Source: Alistipes sp. (GTDB lineage: Bacteria; Bacteroidota; Bacteroidia; Bacteroidales; Rikenellaceae). Taken from it: a stretch of DNA of 7,325 nucleotides. The DNA lies in contig JAIDKM010000359.1 of assembly GCA_029051915.1 (NCBI GenBank), positions 1 to 7,325 on the forward strand, in the 5' to 3' direction. The position numbers and the translations under genes were made by a program. Position 1 is the first letter of the stretch. Each line of letters opens with the position of its first letter. Positions 6,482-7,325 of this stretch are shown in pieces. The notes under the pieces are model-generated. The model had not been told where the DNA came from. It did not search any database and saw nothing but the letters and a program-made list of their open reading frames with translations.

Positions 6482-7325
6482 GTGCCCCTCTCGAATCCCA
6501 TATTCCGCCGCATATCGCGTCTGGCCGACGCTGCGGGCGTGCAAGCCTTCGTAGTGGGCGGCTATGTCCGCGACCACTACCTGCGCCGCCGGTCGACGGA
6601 CATCGACGTGGTGGTGGTGGGCGACGGCATCTCCCTGGCTGAAGCCCTGGGCCGCGAACTGCACACGAAAGTGTCGATATTCAAGACCTTCGGCACGGCG
6701 ATGCTCCGGGCCGGCGGCGTGGAGGTGGAGTTCGTGGGAGCCCGCCGCGAATCCTACACCCGCGACTCGCGCAAACCCCGGGTGGAAGCGGGCACGCTCG
6801 AAGACGACCAACGCCGCCGCGACTTCACGATCAATGCCCTGGCGTGGTCGCTCAACGAAGCGACGTTCGGAGAACTGGTCGACCCCTTCGGCGGGCTGGA
6901 CGACCTGGACGCCTGCATCATCCGCACGCCCTGCGACCCGGACATCACCTTCTCGGACGATCCGCTGCGCATGATGCGGGCCGTACGCTTTGCGGCGCAG
7001 CTGGGATTCACGATCGAAGAAGAGACCTTCGAAGCGATCCGCCGCAATGCCCCGCGAATCAAAATCGTGTCGCGCGAACGCATTGCGACCGAACTTAACA
7101 AGATCGTACTCTCGCCGGTGCCCTCGATGGGCTTCGAACTGCTGGAGCTGACGGGGCTGCTGGAACTGATATTCCCGGAGCTGCACCGGCTGAAAGGAGT
7201 GGAACACCGCGGCAAGCACGCCCACAAAGACAACTTCGTCCATACGCTGAAAGTACTGGACAACGTGGCCCGCCGCTCGGACGACCTGTGGCTGCGCTGG
7301 GCCGCCGTGCTGCACGACATAGCCA
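6482..7325 (+). CDS. cca: CCA-adding tRNA nucleotidyltransferase, 3' end cut off
   Basis: The first 281 residues of a class II nucleotidyltransferase that builds or repairs the CCA end of tRNA. The head domain has FVVGGYVRD (23-31), the metal-binding pair in STDIDVVVVG (Asp40, Asp42), and RRRDFTINAL (111-120). DDPLRMMRAVRFAAQLGF (159-176) and VSRERIATEL (196-205) are the neck motifs. An HD-type domain begins near 245 (GKHAHKDNFVHTLKVLDN) and reaches LHDIA at the window edge, the usual site of the metal-binding HD pair. Poly(A) polymerase is the alternative, but the RER-type motif and the HD domain favour the tRNA enzyme. The start taken here is the GTG at 6482, four bases after pdxJ, because it gives the familiar opening PLSNPIFRRIS. 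An in-frame ATG at 6422 would add 20 residues and overlap pdxJ by 56 bases. Confidence 0.92.
   Translation, partial: MPLSNPIFRRISRLADAAGVQAFVVGGYVRDHYLRRRSTDIDVVVVGDGISLAEALGRELHTKVSIFKTFGTAMLRAGGVEVEFVGARRESYTRDSRKPRVEAGTLEDDQRRRDFTINALAWSLNEATFGELVDPFGGLDDLDACIIRTPCDPDITFSDDPLRMMRAVRFAAQLGFTIEEETFEAIRRNAPRIKIVSRERIATELNKIVLSPVPSMGFELLELTGLLELIFPELHRLKGVEHRGKHAHKDNFVHTLKVLDNVARRSDDLWLRWAAVLHDIA

Noticed and set aside
5695..6513. Minus-strand frame of 272 codons opposite pdxJ.
   Set aside because: Arg/His/Val-rich antisense shadow without family features. pdxJ on the plus strand has every expected block.
6461..7315. Minus-strand frame of 284 codons opposite cca.
   Set aside because: The translation is Gln/Arg/Val/His-rich with no recognisable domain, while the plus strand carries the nucleotidyltransferase motifs in order.

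Overview
The window looks like a chromosomal housekeeping stretch from a member of the Bacteroidota (Bacteroidales). The best guess is a GC-rich gut genus such as Alistipes. Three observations support this: the promoter words match the Bacteroides-type consensus (TTTG, then TAnnTTTG about 20 bases downstream); start codons lack clear Shine-Dalgarno sequences; and a uppS-bamA-ompH-ompH gene order flanked by nadK and pdxJ is, from memory, typical of the group. The genus is an inference from base composition and protein character; there is no rRNA or other taxonomic marker here.

Left part, minus strand, in order of transcription (right to left): nadK (NAD kinase, 5684-4806); a 112-base spacer holding a GC-rich inverted repeat and a near-perfect promoter; uppS (undecaprenyl diphosphate synthase, 4693-3974); bamA (outer-membrane assembly barrel, 3947-1413); and two tandem Skp/OmpH-type periplasmic chaperone genes (1332-826 and 793-269). 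A strong intrinsic terminator (219-249) follows. Beyond it begins a separate minus-strand gene of unknown function, of which only 29 codons are inside the window (89-1), with its own -7-like promoter element.

Right part, plus strand: pdxJ (pyridoxine 5'-phosphate synthase, 5755-6477), then, four bases after its stop codon, a tRNA nucleotidyltransferase gene (cca) that runs off the right edge inside its HD domain. nadK and pdxJ diverge from a 70-base gap in which the two -7 elements are placed so that the transcripts should overlap at their 5' ends.

Functionally, uppS-bamA-ompH-ompH is an envelope operon: UppS makes the C55 lipid carrier for peptidoglycan and surface glycans, BamA inserts outer-membrane proteins, and the OmpH proteins are expected to escort unfolded outer-membrane proteins to BamA. 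nadK, pdxJ and cca are cofactor and tRNA maintenance genes. I found no mobile element, CRISPR array, tRNA, phage gene or defence system, and nothing suggesting an undescribed multi-gene system. The most useful observations concern promoter architecture, the unidentified gene at the left edge and the cca start.
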